Positions 51,361 through 60,303 are shown, counted from the first letter of the stretch. The stretch is 64,000 nucleotides of DNA from Fictibacillus fluitans (GCF_030418125.1 NZ_JAUHTR010000004.1:1-64000), one strand, 5' to 3'. Notes: a model not told the origin generated them from the sequence alone. Program-made: numbers and translations.

Positions 51361-51387
51361 AGTCCGGATATCCCGGGCTTTTTTTAT
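51361..51387 (+). terminator. Terminator of the hydrolase gene
   Basis: AGTCCGG pairs with CCGGGCT (one G-T pair) around ATATC, followed by T residues. Confidence 0.8.
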
Positions 51388-51422
51388 TAGAGGTGAGTTG
51401 GGGTAAACAGTAGAGAACAGGA

Positions 51423-51737
51423 ATGAAGAAAGGTGTGAACAGGTTGCCAAAATTAAAAAATAAAGAAGATTATCTTAACCTTGAGATTGGAAACTACGAA
51501 GTTTGGGTGCGGAAAAGGTATAAAACCCTCTACACCCTTAATGACTTTATGATTGGACTCTGGTTTTTGTCCGGAAGCATCCTTTTTCTTTTTGAATCGA
51601 CCCAGACAGTGGCGGCCTGGCTTTTCATTGCCGGCAGCCTTCAGCTTGTTATGCGCCCGGCCATTTCCCTGGCCAATGACTTTCATGTCAAACGGCAGGC
51701 TGAAGGTATGGACAAAGCAAGAAGGGACAAACGGTGA
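51423..51737 (+). CDS. YrhK-domain membrane protein
   Basis: A 104-residue protein with two membrane helices (FMIGLWFLSGSILFLF, TVAAWLFIAGSLQLVM). NLEIGNYEVWVRKRYKTLYT and LNDFMIG are the YrhK signature. B. subtilis yrhK has no known function. The start may be ATG 51423 or TTG 51444, the latter with better spacing to AAAGGTG. It is convergent with the RpiR regulator gene, one base apart. Confidence 0.8.
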   Translation: MKKGVNRLPKLKNKEDYLNLEIGNYEVWVRKRYKTLYTLNDFMIGLWFLSGSILFLFESTQTVAAWLFIAGSLQLVMRPAISLANDFHVKRQAEGMDKARRDKR

Positions 51738-51738
51738 G

Positions 51739-52491
51739 TTATCCCTTCTCCCCTACCTTCTTCAGGTAGGTCTCAAACAGCAGGTCGATCAGCAGCATGA
51801 GCGAGGAACGGGCGGTAATATCGTATCCAGCGAACTGAACCCTCTGTACCGTAAAGCTGAGGCTGTTTTTAACCAGGCCGCTTAGTGATGAATCGGGGGA
51901 ATTCGTAATGGCGGCTGTATCTGCCGGAAGATAGGACAGCTTTTCCGCTGCCTGAAGGAGTGTTTTCGTTTCTCCGCTTGATGAAATGAAAATAATCAGG
52001 TCCTGCGGTTCAACCATATTGGGCAGCAGGTCAATCATATGCGATTCATAGGTGTAGTGTGTCGGTTTGTTGGTCTGCATCAGGAGCTTGCTGAAGTATT
52101 CAGCCATCATCTTGGAAAGGCCGACCCCGATCACGATTACTCGTTTGGCGTTTCTCATTTTTTCTGCCGCATCCTCCAGCTGTGAACGCCGGATCGTTTC
52201 AAACGAAGAAAGAAATTCCTCCTTGTACCTCGAAAGCGGATCCACTTTTTCGGGTGAAACGGTATAATCCTTCGATTTTAATACATACTTTAATTCAGAA
52301 AATCCCTCGAGGCCCAGTTTATGTGACAATCTGACTATGGTAGTGGTACTTACGTTGTTTACCTTTGCTATTTCAGTCAGGGACAAGCTTTTCGCTTTGT
52401 CGAGGTGCTGGTCCATATAATAAAATGCCTGCTTTTCAGTAGGGGTCAACCCGGAAAGCCTGCTTCCGAAATAATCCGCTAATTTCCCCAT
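51739..52491 (-). CDS. MurR/RpiR-family transcriptional regulator
   Basis: A 250-residue regulator: N-terminal HTH_6 (LSLTEIAKVNNVSTTTIVRLSHKLG) and a SIS sugar-phosphate-binding domain (RVIVIGVGLSKMMAEYFSKLL, LIIFISSSGETKTLL). Such proteins sense a phosphosugar and control the adjacent sugar operon. It is divergent from the PTS operon and probably binds the CTGTACA palindrome between them; the ligand would be a product of PTS uptake. ATG 52491 with AAATGAGGC upstream. Confidence 0.9.
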   Translation of the reverse strand: MGKLADYFGSRLSGLTPTEKQAFYYMDQHLDKAKSLSLTEIAKVNNVSTTTIVRLSHKLGLEGFSELKYVLKSKDYTVSPEKVDPLSRYKEEFLSSFETIRRSQLEDAAEKMRNAKRVIVIGVGLSKMMAEYFSKLLMQTNKPTHYTYESHMIDLLPNMVEPQDLIIFISSSGETKTLLQAAEKLSYLPADTAAITNSPDSSLSGLVKNSLSFTVQRVQFAGYDITARSSLMLLIDLLFETYLKKVGEKG

Positions 52492-52583
52492 CGTTTGTGC
52501 CTCATTTCGCGTGTTCTTTTTTTCAGTATAGCATGTCTCTACTCACCTTATTCAGACGCCTGCCCCGGTGGCGGTCTGGCATT

Positions 52584-52609
52584 CTGTACAAATGTACAGT
52601 GACTGTACA
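52584..52609 (+). promoter_or_regulatory. Putative RpiR operator
   Basis: CTGTACA-AA-TGTACAG (52584-52599) is a perfect 7+2+7 inverted repeat, and another CTGTACA stands at 52603-52609. It lies in the intergenic region between the divergent regulator and the PTS gene. Confidence 0.6.
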
Positions 52610-52624
52610 AAGAAAACGCTCCCA
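52610..52624 (+). promoter_or_regulatory. cre-like site before the PTS operon
   Basis: AAGAAAACGCTCCCA matches the CcpA consensus WTGNAANCGNWNNCW except at position 2. Catabolite repression of a sugar operon is expected. Confidence 0.5.
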
Positions 52625-52696
52625 TCTGTGTTACAAATGAGATATAGCATTTATGTAAGTGGTTTCATCATCAGGGAAGACAAGGAGTGAGACATC

Positions 52697-54655
52697 GTGG
52701 ATTTAAAGAACATGACACGTTCTGGCTTAGTGATATTTGACAGTAAAGCACAAACAAAGGTTCAAGTGCTCGATGAGCTTGTTTCTGCTTTGGATAAAGA
52801 GGGAGTTCTTTCCTCTGCAAAAGATTTTATGGAAGCGGTTATTAAAAGAGAGGAGATTTCCGCAACGGGATTGGAACGAGGGCTTGCCATACCCCATGGC
52901 AAATCGGCATCGGTAAAAGAAGCCATGTTTGCTGTAGCCCGTCTCGACCAGCCGATCGGCGACTGGGAAAGCATTGATCCTGACAACAAGGTGCAGCTTG
53001 TATTTCTTCTCGCCATTCCAGAAGCTGAAGCAGGAAGCACACATTTAAAAGTGCTGTCTGAACTCAGCACACGCTTAATGGACGAAAAATACATGGACCG
53101 GCTCATGGCCGCACGTTCACCAGAAGCCTTTTTGGAGGCCCTCGATCAAACGGACGAGGAGGCGCCAGAGGCTGAGCGGCCATTTACGAAAACGGTTGTT
53201 GCCATTACAGCCTGTGCAGCGGGAATCGCGCACACATACATGGCTGCCGAAGCGCTTGAAAAAGCAGGACGGGAGCTGGGTGTGCGGGTTCTGGTTGAAA
53301 AACAGGGAGCCAACGGGCTGGAGGATGAGCACAGCAGGCAGACCATTCAAGAGGCAGATGCCGTGATCTTTGCGACGGATATCGCCCCTAAAGGAAAAGA
53401 ACGATTTGCCGGCAAACCATTTGTTCAGACACGGGTTGCAGAACCACTCAGACGGGGCAAGGAATTGATCCATAAAGCGCTTGAAAACCCGGATGGAGTG
53501 ATTGATGGCCAGGCGGATTCAGGTGCAGCAGCAGAAACGCAGCAGAGCGGCGGTTTCTTCAAGGATATGGTGCAGGCCGTCATGACGGGAATTTCCTACA
53601 TGATTCCGGTCATTGTGGCGGCGGGGCTCATGGTCGGTATTGCCAAACTTGGAGCGATGCCTTTTGGGCTCGTTAATGAGATCAGTGATCCGAAGTATGC
53701 CAAGCATGCCAACGATTTGTATGTCATTCTTCATTATCTCGACCAATACGGAGCGATGATTTTTAAATTTATGTATCCTATTTTCGCTGCATTTGTTGCC
53801 TATTCGCTTGCCGACCGGACCGGGCTTGTAGCCGGATTTATTGGCGGTGCCTTTGCAGCAGGATTGCATTTTACATTTTGGAACAATCCCGACGGTGTGC
53901 CTTCAGGATTTTTCGGAGCACTGATTCTTGGGCTTGCGGCGGGGTACATCTGCCGTTTCTTAAACAAAAAAGTAAAGCTGAACAAGAATTTCCAGGCGAT
54001 GAAGCCGATGTTTATTATTCCGGCTGTCAGCGTACTATCGATTTTCCTATTGAATTATTTTATCGTTGATCCGGTGTTTGGCGGATTGAACGTACTTTTA
54101 CGCGGATGGATTGAATCCGCACAAGGATCAGGACAGGTCGTATTGGCCTCCATTATTGCAGCAGCTACCGCATTTGACCTTGGAGGTCCGATCAACAAAG
54201 CGGCAGGAGCGATTGCCATCGGTCTTGCGGCAGACCATGTCTACCCGCTAACGGCGCGTGTGCTTGCTATTGTTATCCCGCCGATTGGACTGGGATTGGC
54301 AACGGTTATTGATAAGTATGTGGTTGGACGACGCGTATTTGACCAGGATTTGCGGGTGGCAGGAAATACGTCACTTATACTCGGCTTTATTGCCATCAGT
54401 GAAGGCGCAATTCCATTTATGCTTCGCAATCCGGTCATTACCATTCCTATTAACATTCTGGGAGCAATCATTGGATCAAGCACGGCCGTATTGCTGGGTG
54501 CTGTACAATGGTTCCCGCTGCCCGCAGTCTGGGGCTGGCCGCTTGTAGAAAATCTTTGGGCGTACCTCATCGGCCTCGCTGTCGGTGCCGCCTTTATCGC
54601 TTTTGCCAATATTTTTATCCGATTTGCTCTTTTGAAACGCAAAGAGAGAGCGTAA
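52697..54655 (+). CDS. PTS EIIABC, fructose/mannosyl-glycerate family
   Basis: A 652-residue three-domain permease in the order EIIA-EIIB-EIIC. EIIA carries phosphorylated His67 (GLAIPHGKS); EIIB carries Cys173 (VAITACAAGIAHTYMAAEAL); EIIC (about 285-650) has some nine to ten helices (YMIPVIVAAGLMVGIAKLG, FDLGGPINKAAGAIAIG, ISEGAIPFMLRNP). Length and domain order equal E. coli MngA, the 2-O-mannosylglycerate permease. Together with the GH38 and GH13_18 genes downstream this suggests glycosyl-glycerate uptake. GTG start behind AAGGAGTG. The fructose PTS is the alternative reading, but no phosphofructokinase gene is nearby. Confidence 0.85.
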   Translation: MDLKNMTRSGLVIFDSKAQTKVQVLDELVSALDKEGVLSSAKDFMEAVIKREEISATGLERGLAIPHGKSASVKEAMFAVARLDQPIGDWESIDPDNKVQLVFLLAIPEAEAGSTHLKVLSELSTRLMDEKYMDRLMAARSPEAFLEALDQTDEEAPEAERPFTKTVVAITACAAGIAHTYMAAEALEKAGRELGVRVLVEKQGANGLEDEHSRQTIQEADAVIFATDIAPKGKERFAGKPFVQTRVAEPLRRGKELIHKALENPDGVIDGQADSGAAAETQQSGGFFKDMVQAVMTGISYMIPVIVAAGLMVGIAKLGAMPFGLVNEISDPKYAKHANDLYVILHYLDQYGAMIFKFMYPIFAAFVAYSLADRTGLVAGFIGGAFAAGLHFTFWNNPDGVPSGFFGALILGLAAGYICRFLNKKVKLNKNFQAMKPMFIIPAVSVLSIFLLNYFIVDPVFGGLNVLLRGWIESAQGSGQVVLASIIAAATAFDLGGPINKAAGAIAIGLAADHVYPLTARVLAIVIPPIGLGLATVIDKYVVGRRVFDQDLRVAGNTSLILGFIAISEGAIPFMLRNPVITIPINILGAIIGSSTAVLLGAVQWFPLPAVWGWPLVENLWAYLIGLAVGAAFIAFANIFIRFALLKRKERA

Positions 54656-54728
54656 ATAGATGAGGGGTTCTTCTTAGCTGATAAGATGATCCCCTTATTG
54701 CTTTGACTAGCTTCTGGGAGGGACACAA

Positions 54729-57401
54729 ATGAAAAAGAAAAAAGTTTACGTTGTACCGCATTCCCACTGGGATCGGGAATGGTATTTTACAATTGAAGAT
54801 TCCAATCTGCTTCTTGTGGAGAATATGGACAGGCTGATGGACGTGCTGGAGCAGGATGAAGAGTATTCGGGCTATGTGTTTGACGCGCAGAGCTCCATTC
54901 TCGATGAATACCTGAAAATCCGTCCGGAGGAAAAAGAGCGGCTTTCCCGCCTGATTGCTGACAAACGGATTTTTGTCGGGCCATGGTATACACAGGCAGA
55001 CTCTCTGTTAATCCATAAAGAGTCGCTCATCCGAAACCTGCTGTACGGAACGCGGATCGCGGAGAAAATGGGACACAGTATGAATGTCGGCTATTTGCCT
55101 GACATTTTTGGCCAAAATCAATACCTGCCCTCCATTTTTAAACAGTTTGATATCGACTACAGCATTCTCCAGCGGGGAGTATACACGGACGAGCTGAAAG
55201 GAAATTTGAATTTCCACTGGACATCTCCTGACGGGGAGAGCATCAAAGCCAACAACATCTATTTCGGCTACGGTCCTGGGAAGTTCCTGTCAGCTGATCA
55301 GGACTATCAAAAAGAACGGCTGCTCCCGATCCTCGACAAGCTGGCGGAACTGAATCAGGACACCGATAAGCTCCTATTGCCAGCTGGCGGAGACCAGGTG
55401 CTGGTGCGTGAGCATTTCCCACAAACCGTGAAGGCGCTCAATGAACAGGATGGAGAGTATGAATATGTCCTTTCAGACTTCGAAACCTTCATGCAGGACA
55501 CCTGGGAGGAAGAAGGCCGGTTCACAAACACAATCGACGGAGAGTTAATTGCTTCACAAAAATCAAGGATTCACAATACGATCCGTTCCCAGCGGTATGA
55601 CATCAAAAAGCTGAACGATGATGCGGAAGACAAATTGATTCATCAGCTTGAACCGCTCGCCTCCATCGCTTCGATTCTCGGATTCCGCTATCCTCAGGCC
55701 TGGCTGGATGAGATGTGGAAGATGATGTTTGATGTGCATGCGCATGACAGTATTGGCGGATGCAACTCGGATGACACCAACCAGGAAATTGTCAATCGCT
55801 TGAAAAAAGTGATCCGCATGGCGGACGGCTGTTTGAATCTGCTGAAAAAGCAGGTGACCGAAGCCATTTCCCACAGCACAGGCAAAGAATCCATCTATGT
55901 TGCTTTTCATCTTCTTCCTGAACCGTATCAGGGGCAGCACTCCGCCGTTCTTTTTACAAAGGAAAAAGAGTTTAAGGTCGCTGATGAATCGGGACGTTCC
56001 GTTTTCTTTGACCTTATCAAACAAGAATACATTTCAGGCGGAAAAACCATTGTGGTGACTGCAGATGGAGAAAAAGAAGTAGATGCTCCGGGATATTACC
56101 GAAACGAAGTGCTGCTTCATGACGTCTCCCTGCCTGCCATGGGCTACAGCGCCTTTGAAATTCAGTCCGCAGAGGAAAACAGTTCTTTAATCTCCTCTGC
56201 AGATGAGCAAATGATCGAAAATGATATGCTGCAGGTTACAGTGGAAAATGGAACGCTCAATGTATTGAACAAGAAGACCGGCTTACGCGTGGCCGACGTG
56301 CTTCGCTTTGAGGATACGGCGGATGCGGGAGACTCCTATGATTATTCGCCTCTTGAGGGAGATGTGCCGGTTTACAGCGGCGAACTGGAATTGGTTTCTG
56401 TTAAAAAGGGAAACCGCTCAGAGGAAATGGAGATGGCTCATACACTGGTTGTTCCGGCAGGACTTGAGGGACGGAAACAACGGAACGCGACAGAACGGCT
56501 TCACATCAGCACCCGTCTTCACCTGCTAGGGGGAGAACCTTTTGTACGCATCACACATCATATCAAAAACTCTGTAGGTGATCATAGGGTGCGTGTACTG
56601 CTTAAAACACCTGTGGAGCAGCCGGAATTTTCTTTTGCAGACCAGGGATTCAGCCTGATTGAACGGCCGACGGTCAATCCTTATTTCGAGAATTGGCGTG
56701 AAAAGGGGTATGCGGAGGCGCCGGTACCGATTTATCCGCTTGAAAACTTGGCTGGAACAGCAAACGGCGAGCATACCGCTGCAATTTTCTCCAAGGGGAT
56801 CAAAGAATATCAGCTTCTAAAGGAAACAGGGGAACACGCGCTCACTCTCTTCAGGAGTGTCGGCCTTCTGGGGCGTGACCATCTTGCATGGCGTCCGGGG
56901 AGAGCGTCGGGCATCAACAACAAAGTGGTGTTGACACCTGACGCCCAGATGAAACAGGACATGCAATTCGACTATGCGTATTATGTGAGCGGCCCGCTTA
57001 AGGAAACAGAACTGTTCCAGGCTGCCGACCAATTCCGCGGCCATCAGGCGGGTTATCAGAAGCAATCGCTAAATACGTTTGAAGAGCGACTCGACCGTTT
57101 CGAGATCCCTTATCCGGTGAATGAACTGCCGCAGCGTTTCAGCCTGGTTCAAAACAGCAATCCGCACGTGCGCTTTTCTGCTTTGAAAAAAGCGCATGAC
57201 GGGCAAGCGCTGATTCTTCGCCTGTTTAACCCGACCCAACAGCCTCAGGCATTCATGCTTACTGGTGAAGAACTTAAAAATTGCTCAATCGTTCAGCTGA
57301 ATGAAAAACATTCAGTGGAGCTTCAGGACGGGGAAGTGGTCATTCAGCCATTAAGCTATGTGTCGTTGAAGCTGGAAATGGAAGGAGGGCACAGCAAATG
57401 A
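54729..57401 (+). CDS. GH38 alpha-mannosidase / mannosylglycerate hydrolase (MngB-like)
   Basis: An 890-residue cytosolic glycoside hydrolase family 38 enzyme. The metal site is YVVPHSHWDREWY at the N terminus, the nucleophile Asp is in GYLPDIFGQNQYLP, and MFDVHAHDSIGGCNSD is the second metal-ligand motif; the C-terminal 400 residues are the beta-rich half. E. coli MngB splits 6-phospho-mannosylglycerate imported by MngA; the same pairing is seen here. ATG behind GGGAGGG. The phosphorylase gene overlaps it by four bases (ATGA), so the two are translationally coupled. Confidence 0.9.
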   Translation: MKKKKVYVVPHSHWDREWYFTIEDSNLLLVENMDRLMDVLEQDEEYSGYVFDAQSSILDEYLKIRPEEKERLSRLIADKRIFVGPWYTQADSLLIHKESLIRNLLYGTRIAEKMGHSMNVGYLPDIFGQNQYLPSIFKQFDIDYSILQRGVYTDELKGNLNFHWTSPDGESIKANNIYFGYGPGKFLSADQDYQKERLLPILDKLAELNQDTDKLLLPAGGDQVLVREHFPQTVKALNEQDGEYEYVLSDFETFMQDTWEEEGRFTNTIDGELIASQKSRIHNTIRSQRYDIKKLNDDAEDKLIHQLEPLASIASILGFRYPQAWLDEMWKMMFDVHAHDSIGGCNSDDTNQEIVNRLKKVIRMADGCLNLLKKQVTEAISHSTGKESIYVAFHLLPEPYQGQHSAVLFTKEKEFKVADESGRSVFFDLIKQEYISGGKTIVVTADGEKEVDAPGYYRNEVLLHDVSLPAMGYSAFEIQSAEENSSLISSADEQMIENDMLQVTVENGTLNVLNKKTGLRVADVLRFEDTADAGDSYDYSPLEGDVPVYSGELELVSVKKGNRSEEMEMAHTLVVPAGLEGRKQRNATERLHISTRLHLLGGEPFVRITHHIKNSVGDHRVRVLLKTPVEQPEFSFADQGFSLIERPTVNPYFENWREKGYAEAPVPIYPLENLAGTANGEHTAAIFSKGIKEYQLLKETGEHALTLFRSVGLLGRDHLAWRPGRASGINNKVVLTPDAQMKQDMQFDYAYYVSGPLKETELFQAADQFRGHQAGYQKQSLNTFEERLDRFEIPYPVNELPQRFSLVQNSNPHVRFSALKKAHDGQALILRLFNPTQQPQAFMLTGEELKNCSIVQLNEKHSVELQDGEVVIQPLSYVSLKLEMEGGHSK

Positions 57402-59092
57402 ACAAACAGCAATTTATGCAGGAAGCAGAAGGTCTTTTAATGGCCGTATATGGCAAGGATGGCGCAGAGGAAAGAACGGAACAGCTGGTGTCCCTTGTCC
57501 AAAAATGGAAAGAGAAGGACACGCCTTCTTCATCCCCTTTATCACAAAAAAATGTTTATTTGATCACGTACGGAGACAGCATTCAAAAAGAGGGGATCTC
57601 CCCTCTCGCCGCGTTGCATCAGTTTTTGAACACACAAGCGGGCGATGAAATTACCGATGTCCATCTGCTGCCTATGTTCCCTTATACCTCGGATGACGGA
57701 TTTTCGGTAGTGGATTACCGTGAAATCAACCCTGAGCTGGGATCATGGGAAGACATCAGCCGTCTGTCGGATGATTTTCATTTGATGTTTGATTTTGTGG
57801 CCAATCACATCTCAAAGTCCAGTTCCTGGTTTAAAGGATTTCTTAAAGACGATCCGTTATACCGGCATTACTTCATTCCGGAAGACAGCGGGTTTAATGC
57901 TTCGAGCGTAGTACGTCCAAGAACTACTCCTCTTTTTCACAGCTATAACAGTACTTCCGGAAAGAAAACGGCATGGACGACCTTCAGTGAAGATCAGGTC
58001 GACGTGAATTTCAGCCATTTTCCTGTTTTACTGGAAATGACCGACATTCTGCTTATGTATGCTGACCGGGGAGGGACAAGCATACGGCTCGATGCAATCG
58101 GCTTCCTATGGAAGAAGTCGGGCACAGCGTGTATCCATTTGCCGGAAACCCATGCAATTATCCAGCTTTGGCGGCTGATTCTTGATTATTTGGAAAGCCG
58201 CACACAGCTGATCACCGAAACAAATGTGCCGCACAAGGAAAACATCAGCTATTTGGGCGACGGAGAGAACGAGGCACACATGGTTTACCAATTTCCGCTG
58301 CCCCCGCTTGTCCTTCATGCTTTTACTGTTCATGAAACAGCTAAGCTGTCGGATTGGGCCCGCTCCATTGAAAAGGTCTCCGACCATGCCACCTATTTCA
58401 ACTTTTTGGCCAGTCATGATGGCATCGGCATGAGGCCGACTGAAGGCATTCTTGGTGATAAAGACCGGCAGCTGCTGGTTGATAAAGTAAAGGAAAACGG
58501 AGGAAGGGTATCCTACAAAAGCAATCCGGATGGAACCGAATCTCCTTATGAACTGAACATCAACTATATGGAAGCCCTGCTCAACAAAGGAGAGGATGAG
58601 GAAGAGGATGTTCAAATCCAAAAGATGCTTGCAGCCCATTCCGTCCTTTTCTCGTTTATAGGCGTTCCTGCCGTTTACTATCACTCTCTTTTAGGTTCAG
58701 GAAACGATTTGCAGGGAGTAGAGCAATCCTGCATTAACCGGCGGATCAACCGGGAAAAGCTGGACTATGATGCACTCATTAACGAGCTGGAGACGTCAGA
58801 TAGAAGAAGAGGCGTTTTCGGCGGATTGAAAAAAATGATGAGAATCAGACAGGCTGAGTCCGCATTTTCACCATTTGCGGACCAGAAGGTTAAGGATTTG
58901 GGACCGGAGATTTTTGCTTTGGAGCGATGGAATAAAGAAACCGATGAGCAAATTTTCTTCGCCGTTAACACGGCATCCCAAAAAGTATCCATTCAGCTGC
59001 CAACAGGGGGAACGGACCTTTGGACAGGCAAGACAGTCGAACGGCAGACCGAACTTGAACCCTATCAATTTATCTGGGTAAAACCACAATAA
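57398..59092 (+). CDS. GH13_18 glycoside phosphorylase (sucrose/glucosylglycerate phosphorylase type)
   Basis: A 564-residue enzyme of GH13 subfamily 18. VHLLPMFPYTSDDGFSVVDY, DFVANHISKSSSWF, the nucleophile in TSIRLDAIGFLWKK, the acid/base Glu in LITETNVPHKENISYLG and LASHDGIGMRPTEG define the family. Members phosphorolyse sucrose, sucrose 6'-phosphate or glucosylglycerate (YcjM). The neighbouring MngAB-like genes favour a glycerate glucoside, possibly in phosphorylated form. Specificity is not readable from sequence alone. Last gene of the operon. Confidence 0.88.
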   Translation: MNKQQFMQEAEGLLMAVYGKDGAEERTEQLVSLVQKWKEKDTPSSSPLSQKNVYLITYGDSIQKEGISPLAALHQFLNTQAGDEITDVHLLPMFPYTSDDGFSVVDYREINPELGSWEDISRLSDDFHLMFDFVANHISKSSSWFKGFLKDDPLYRHYFIPEDSGFNASSVVRPRTTPLFHSYNSTSGKKTAWTTFSEDQVDVNFSHFPVLLEMTDILLMYADRGGTSIRLDAIGFLWKKSGTACIHLPETHAIIQLWRLILDYLESRTQLITETNVPHKENISYLGDGENEAHMVYQFPLPPLVLHAFTVHETAKLSDWARSIEKVSDHATYFNFLASHDGIGMRPTEGILGDKDRQLLVDKVKENGGRVSYKSNPDGTESPYELNINYMEALLNKGEDEEEDVQIQKMLAAHSVLFSFIGVPAVYYHSLLGSGNDLQGVEQSCINRRINREKLDYDALINELETSDRRRGVFGGLKKMMRIRQAESAFSPFADQKVKDLGPEIFALERWNKETDEQIFFAVNTASQKVSIQLPTGGTDLWTGKTVERQTELEPYQFIWVKPQ

Positions 59093-59099
59093 TATAAAA

Positions 59100-59137
59100 A
59101 AAAGAGGCGGATTTCTTTTAAGAAATCCGCCTCTTTA
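59100..59137. terminator. Bidirectional terminator after the sugar operon
   Basis: AAAGAGGCGGATTTCTT and its complement form a nearly perfect 16-bp stem with a minimal loop, A run on the left and T run on the right; it also serves the convergent stress gene. Confidence 0.92.
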
Positions 59138-59145
59138 ACGTATGA

Positions 59146-59496
59146 TTAAACCCAGCTATCCAGATTATTTTCACCTTTTACGAATACAAGCACTTTTCCT
59201 TGATCCAGTTTCTTTTCATATTCATCAGCTTCCAAAGCGCTTAAGCCGATCTCTTCCATTTTACTGCGAAGCTCGTCACCGCGTTTTCGGAAGACATTTT
59301 TAATGGCAGTTCCAAGGCCCTGCTCAGGTGTACCAATTGTGTTGGCATCTGCTGCATCGGCAATTGCCCTCGTATCATCCTTTTCATGAGCAAGTACATA
59401 CACGTTTTCCTGATCGATTCCTCGTGTTTCAAGTTCCTGAACAGCAGTAATAACTTCCTGGTCTGTTGAAAATTCGCGCACTAATGGTTTAGCCAT
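59146..59496 (-). CDS. General stress protein 17M family (YflT-like)
   Basis: A 116-residue cytosolic protein. EFSTDQEVITAVQELETRG, ENVYVLAHEKDDTRAIADAA and the final KLDQGKVLVFVKGE are the blocks of the YflT/general stress protein 17M family, induced through sigma-B in B. subtilis. Biochemical function unknown. ATG behind AAGGAGG. I did not find a convincing sigma-B promoter directly upstream. Confidence 0.85.
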   Translation of the reverse strand: MAKPLVREFSTDQEVITAVQELETRGIDQENVYVLAHEKDDTRAIADAADANTIGTPEQGLGTAIKNVFRKRGDELRSKMEEIGLSALEADEYEKKLDQGKVLVFVKGENNLDSWV

Positions 59497-59579
59497 GGGT
59501 AAATTCCTCCTTAAAATTGGTTACAGTTGTTCCATTCACTTTATCCAGCTGCGATAAACATGGAAAAAACATCCTTGGT

Positions 59580-59606
59580 GTTTGACTTGCTTCCGTTTGG
59601 GGGAAA
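59580..59606 (+). promoter_or_regulatory. Sigma-B-like promoter of the DUF5670 gene
   Basis: GTTTGA (59580-59585), a 15-bp spacer and GGGAAA (59601-59606), close to GTTTAA-N12-15-GGGWAA. Confidence 0.55.
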
Positions 59607-59643
59607 ATAAAGCCTATAAACCAGTAAGAAAGGATGAGCGACA

Positions 59644-59793
59644 ATGTTATGGACCATAATTGGAATTCTGATCATACTTTGGATATTGGGCCTTGTGTTC
59701 AAAATCGCCGGCGGCCTCATAAATATTCTCCTGATCGCAGCCGTCATTGTTCTGATCTATAAATTCATCAAAGGAAGAGCAACCAGGCATTAG
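59644..59793 (+). CDS. lmo0937-family (DUF5670) small membrane protein
   Basis: A 49-residue protein beginning MLWTIIGILIILWILGLVFK and continuing with a second hydrophobic helix (NILLIAAVIVLIYKFI) and a basic end. This is the compact two-helix pattern of the lmo0937 family, sigma-B-linked in Listeria. AAAGGATGAG upstream is a usable ribosome binding site, and a sigma-B-like promoter precedes it. Function unknown. Confidence 0.8.
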   Translation: MLWTIIGILIILWILGLVFKIAGGLINILLIAAVIVLIYKFIKGRATRH

Positions 59794-59851
59794 ATCCTTT
59801 ATAGTTTTTTAAAAACTACTGAGTTTGGGGGCTCGGAATCTTCCTTGATAA

Positions 59852-60038
59852 GTTGTTGTAGTGCAAGGTGCGAGACTCCTCGAAAATGAAATTCGCATTT
59901 TCTTCGTGCGATGTATCGCTGCCGAAGTGTTCCTTGTCCTACGGGATGTGCGTGACAGGTGAGACCATTTAGGCGTTTACGCCGGATGGGCTCACCGCAC
60001 GCCCCGTGGAAAGTGAGCATCCTGAAACGAAAATCAAC
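59852..60038 (+). repeat. Dispersed structured repeat, copy C (187 bp, expanded form)
   Basis: Begins GTTGTTGTAGTGCAAGGTGC and ends AAAATCAAC. It keeps GTGCAAGGTGCGAGACTCC, GACAGGTGAGACC, GGGCTCACCGCACGCCCCG and GGAAAGTGAGCATCCTGAAAC, but the first internal arm is expanded to about 60 bases (GAAAATG...CATTTTC inverted repeat) and another holds GGCGTTTACGCC. Confidence 0.82.
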
Positions 60039-60067
60039 TCCCCAAAGGACTACAAAGAATAAACCAA

Positions 60068-60102
60068 AAGAACTGCCCGCTTACAAAGCAGGCAGTTTTT
60101 TT
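60068..60102 (+). terminator. Terminator downstream of repeat copy C
   Basis: ACTGCCCGC pairs with GCAGGCAGT around TTACAAA, followed by seven T. No protein gene ends nearby on this strand, so it may belong to a transcript of the repeat or to read-through from 59793. Confidence 0.8.
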
Positions 60103-60187
60103 AGTGCCATTTTCTGTGTTTAAAAGTGAACAATCCTACAAAACCTAGGTGGAACGTACCGAATTTTATAGGTATTTCTTCTTATTT

Positions 60188-60260
60188 TTTACAAAAATTT
60201 AAAACATTTACCTTTATTTTACGAATAAAGTCTTTAATTTTTATTTTCAAAATATATAAT
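60188..60260 (+). promoter_or_regulatory. Promoter region of the YfkN-like gene with PhoP-box-like repeats
   Basis: TTTACA (60188), TTTAAA (60198), TTTACC (60207) and TTTACG (60218) are spaced 9-11 bp apart; a perfect -10 TATAAT stands at 60255-60260. The repeats lie farther upstream than usual and the region is very AT-rich, so the call is tentative. Confidence 0.35.
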
Positions 60261-60303
60261 GAGATTGGCAGCAAAATAACTAAAAGACTTTAGGGGGATT
60301 CAC

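Noticed and set aside
59241-59432. Several overlapping minus-strand frames inside genes
   Set aside because: Shadow frames of recognised genes with no binding site, unusual composition and no family match.
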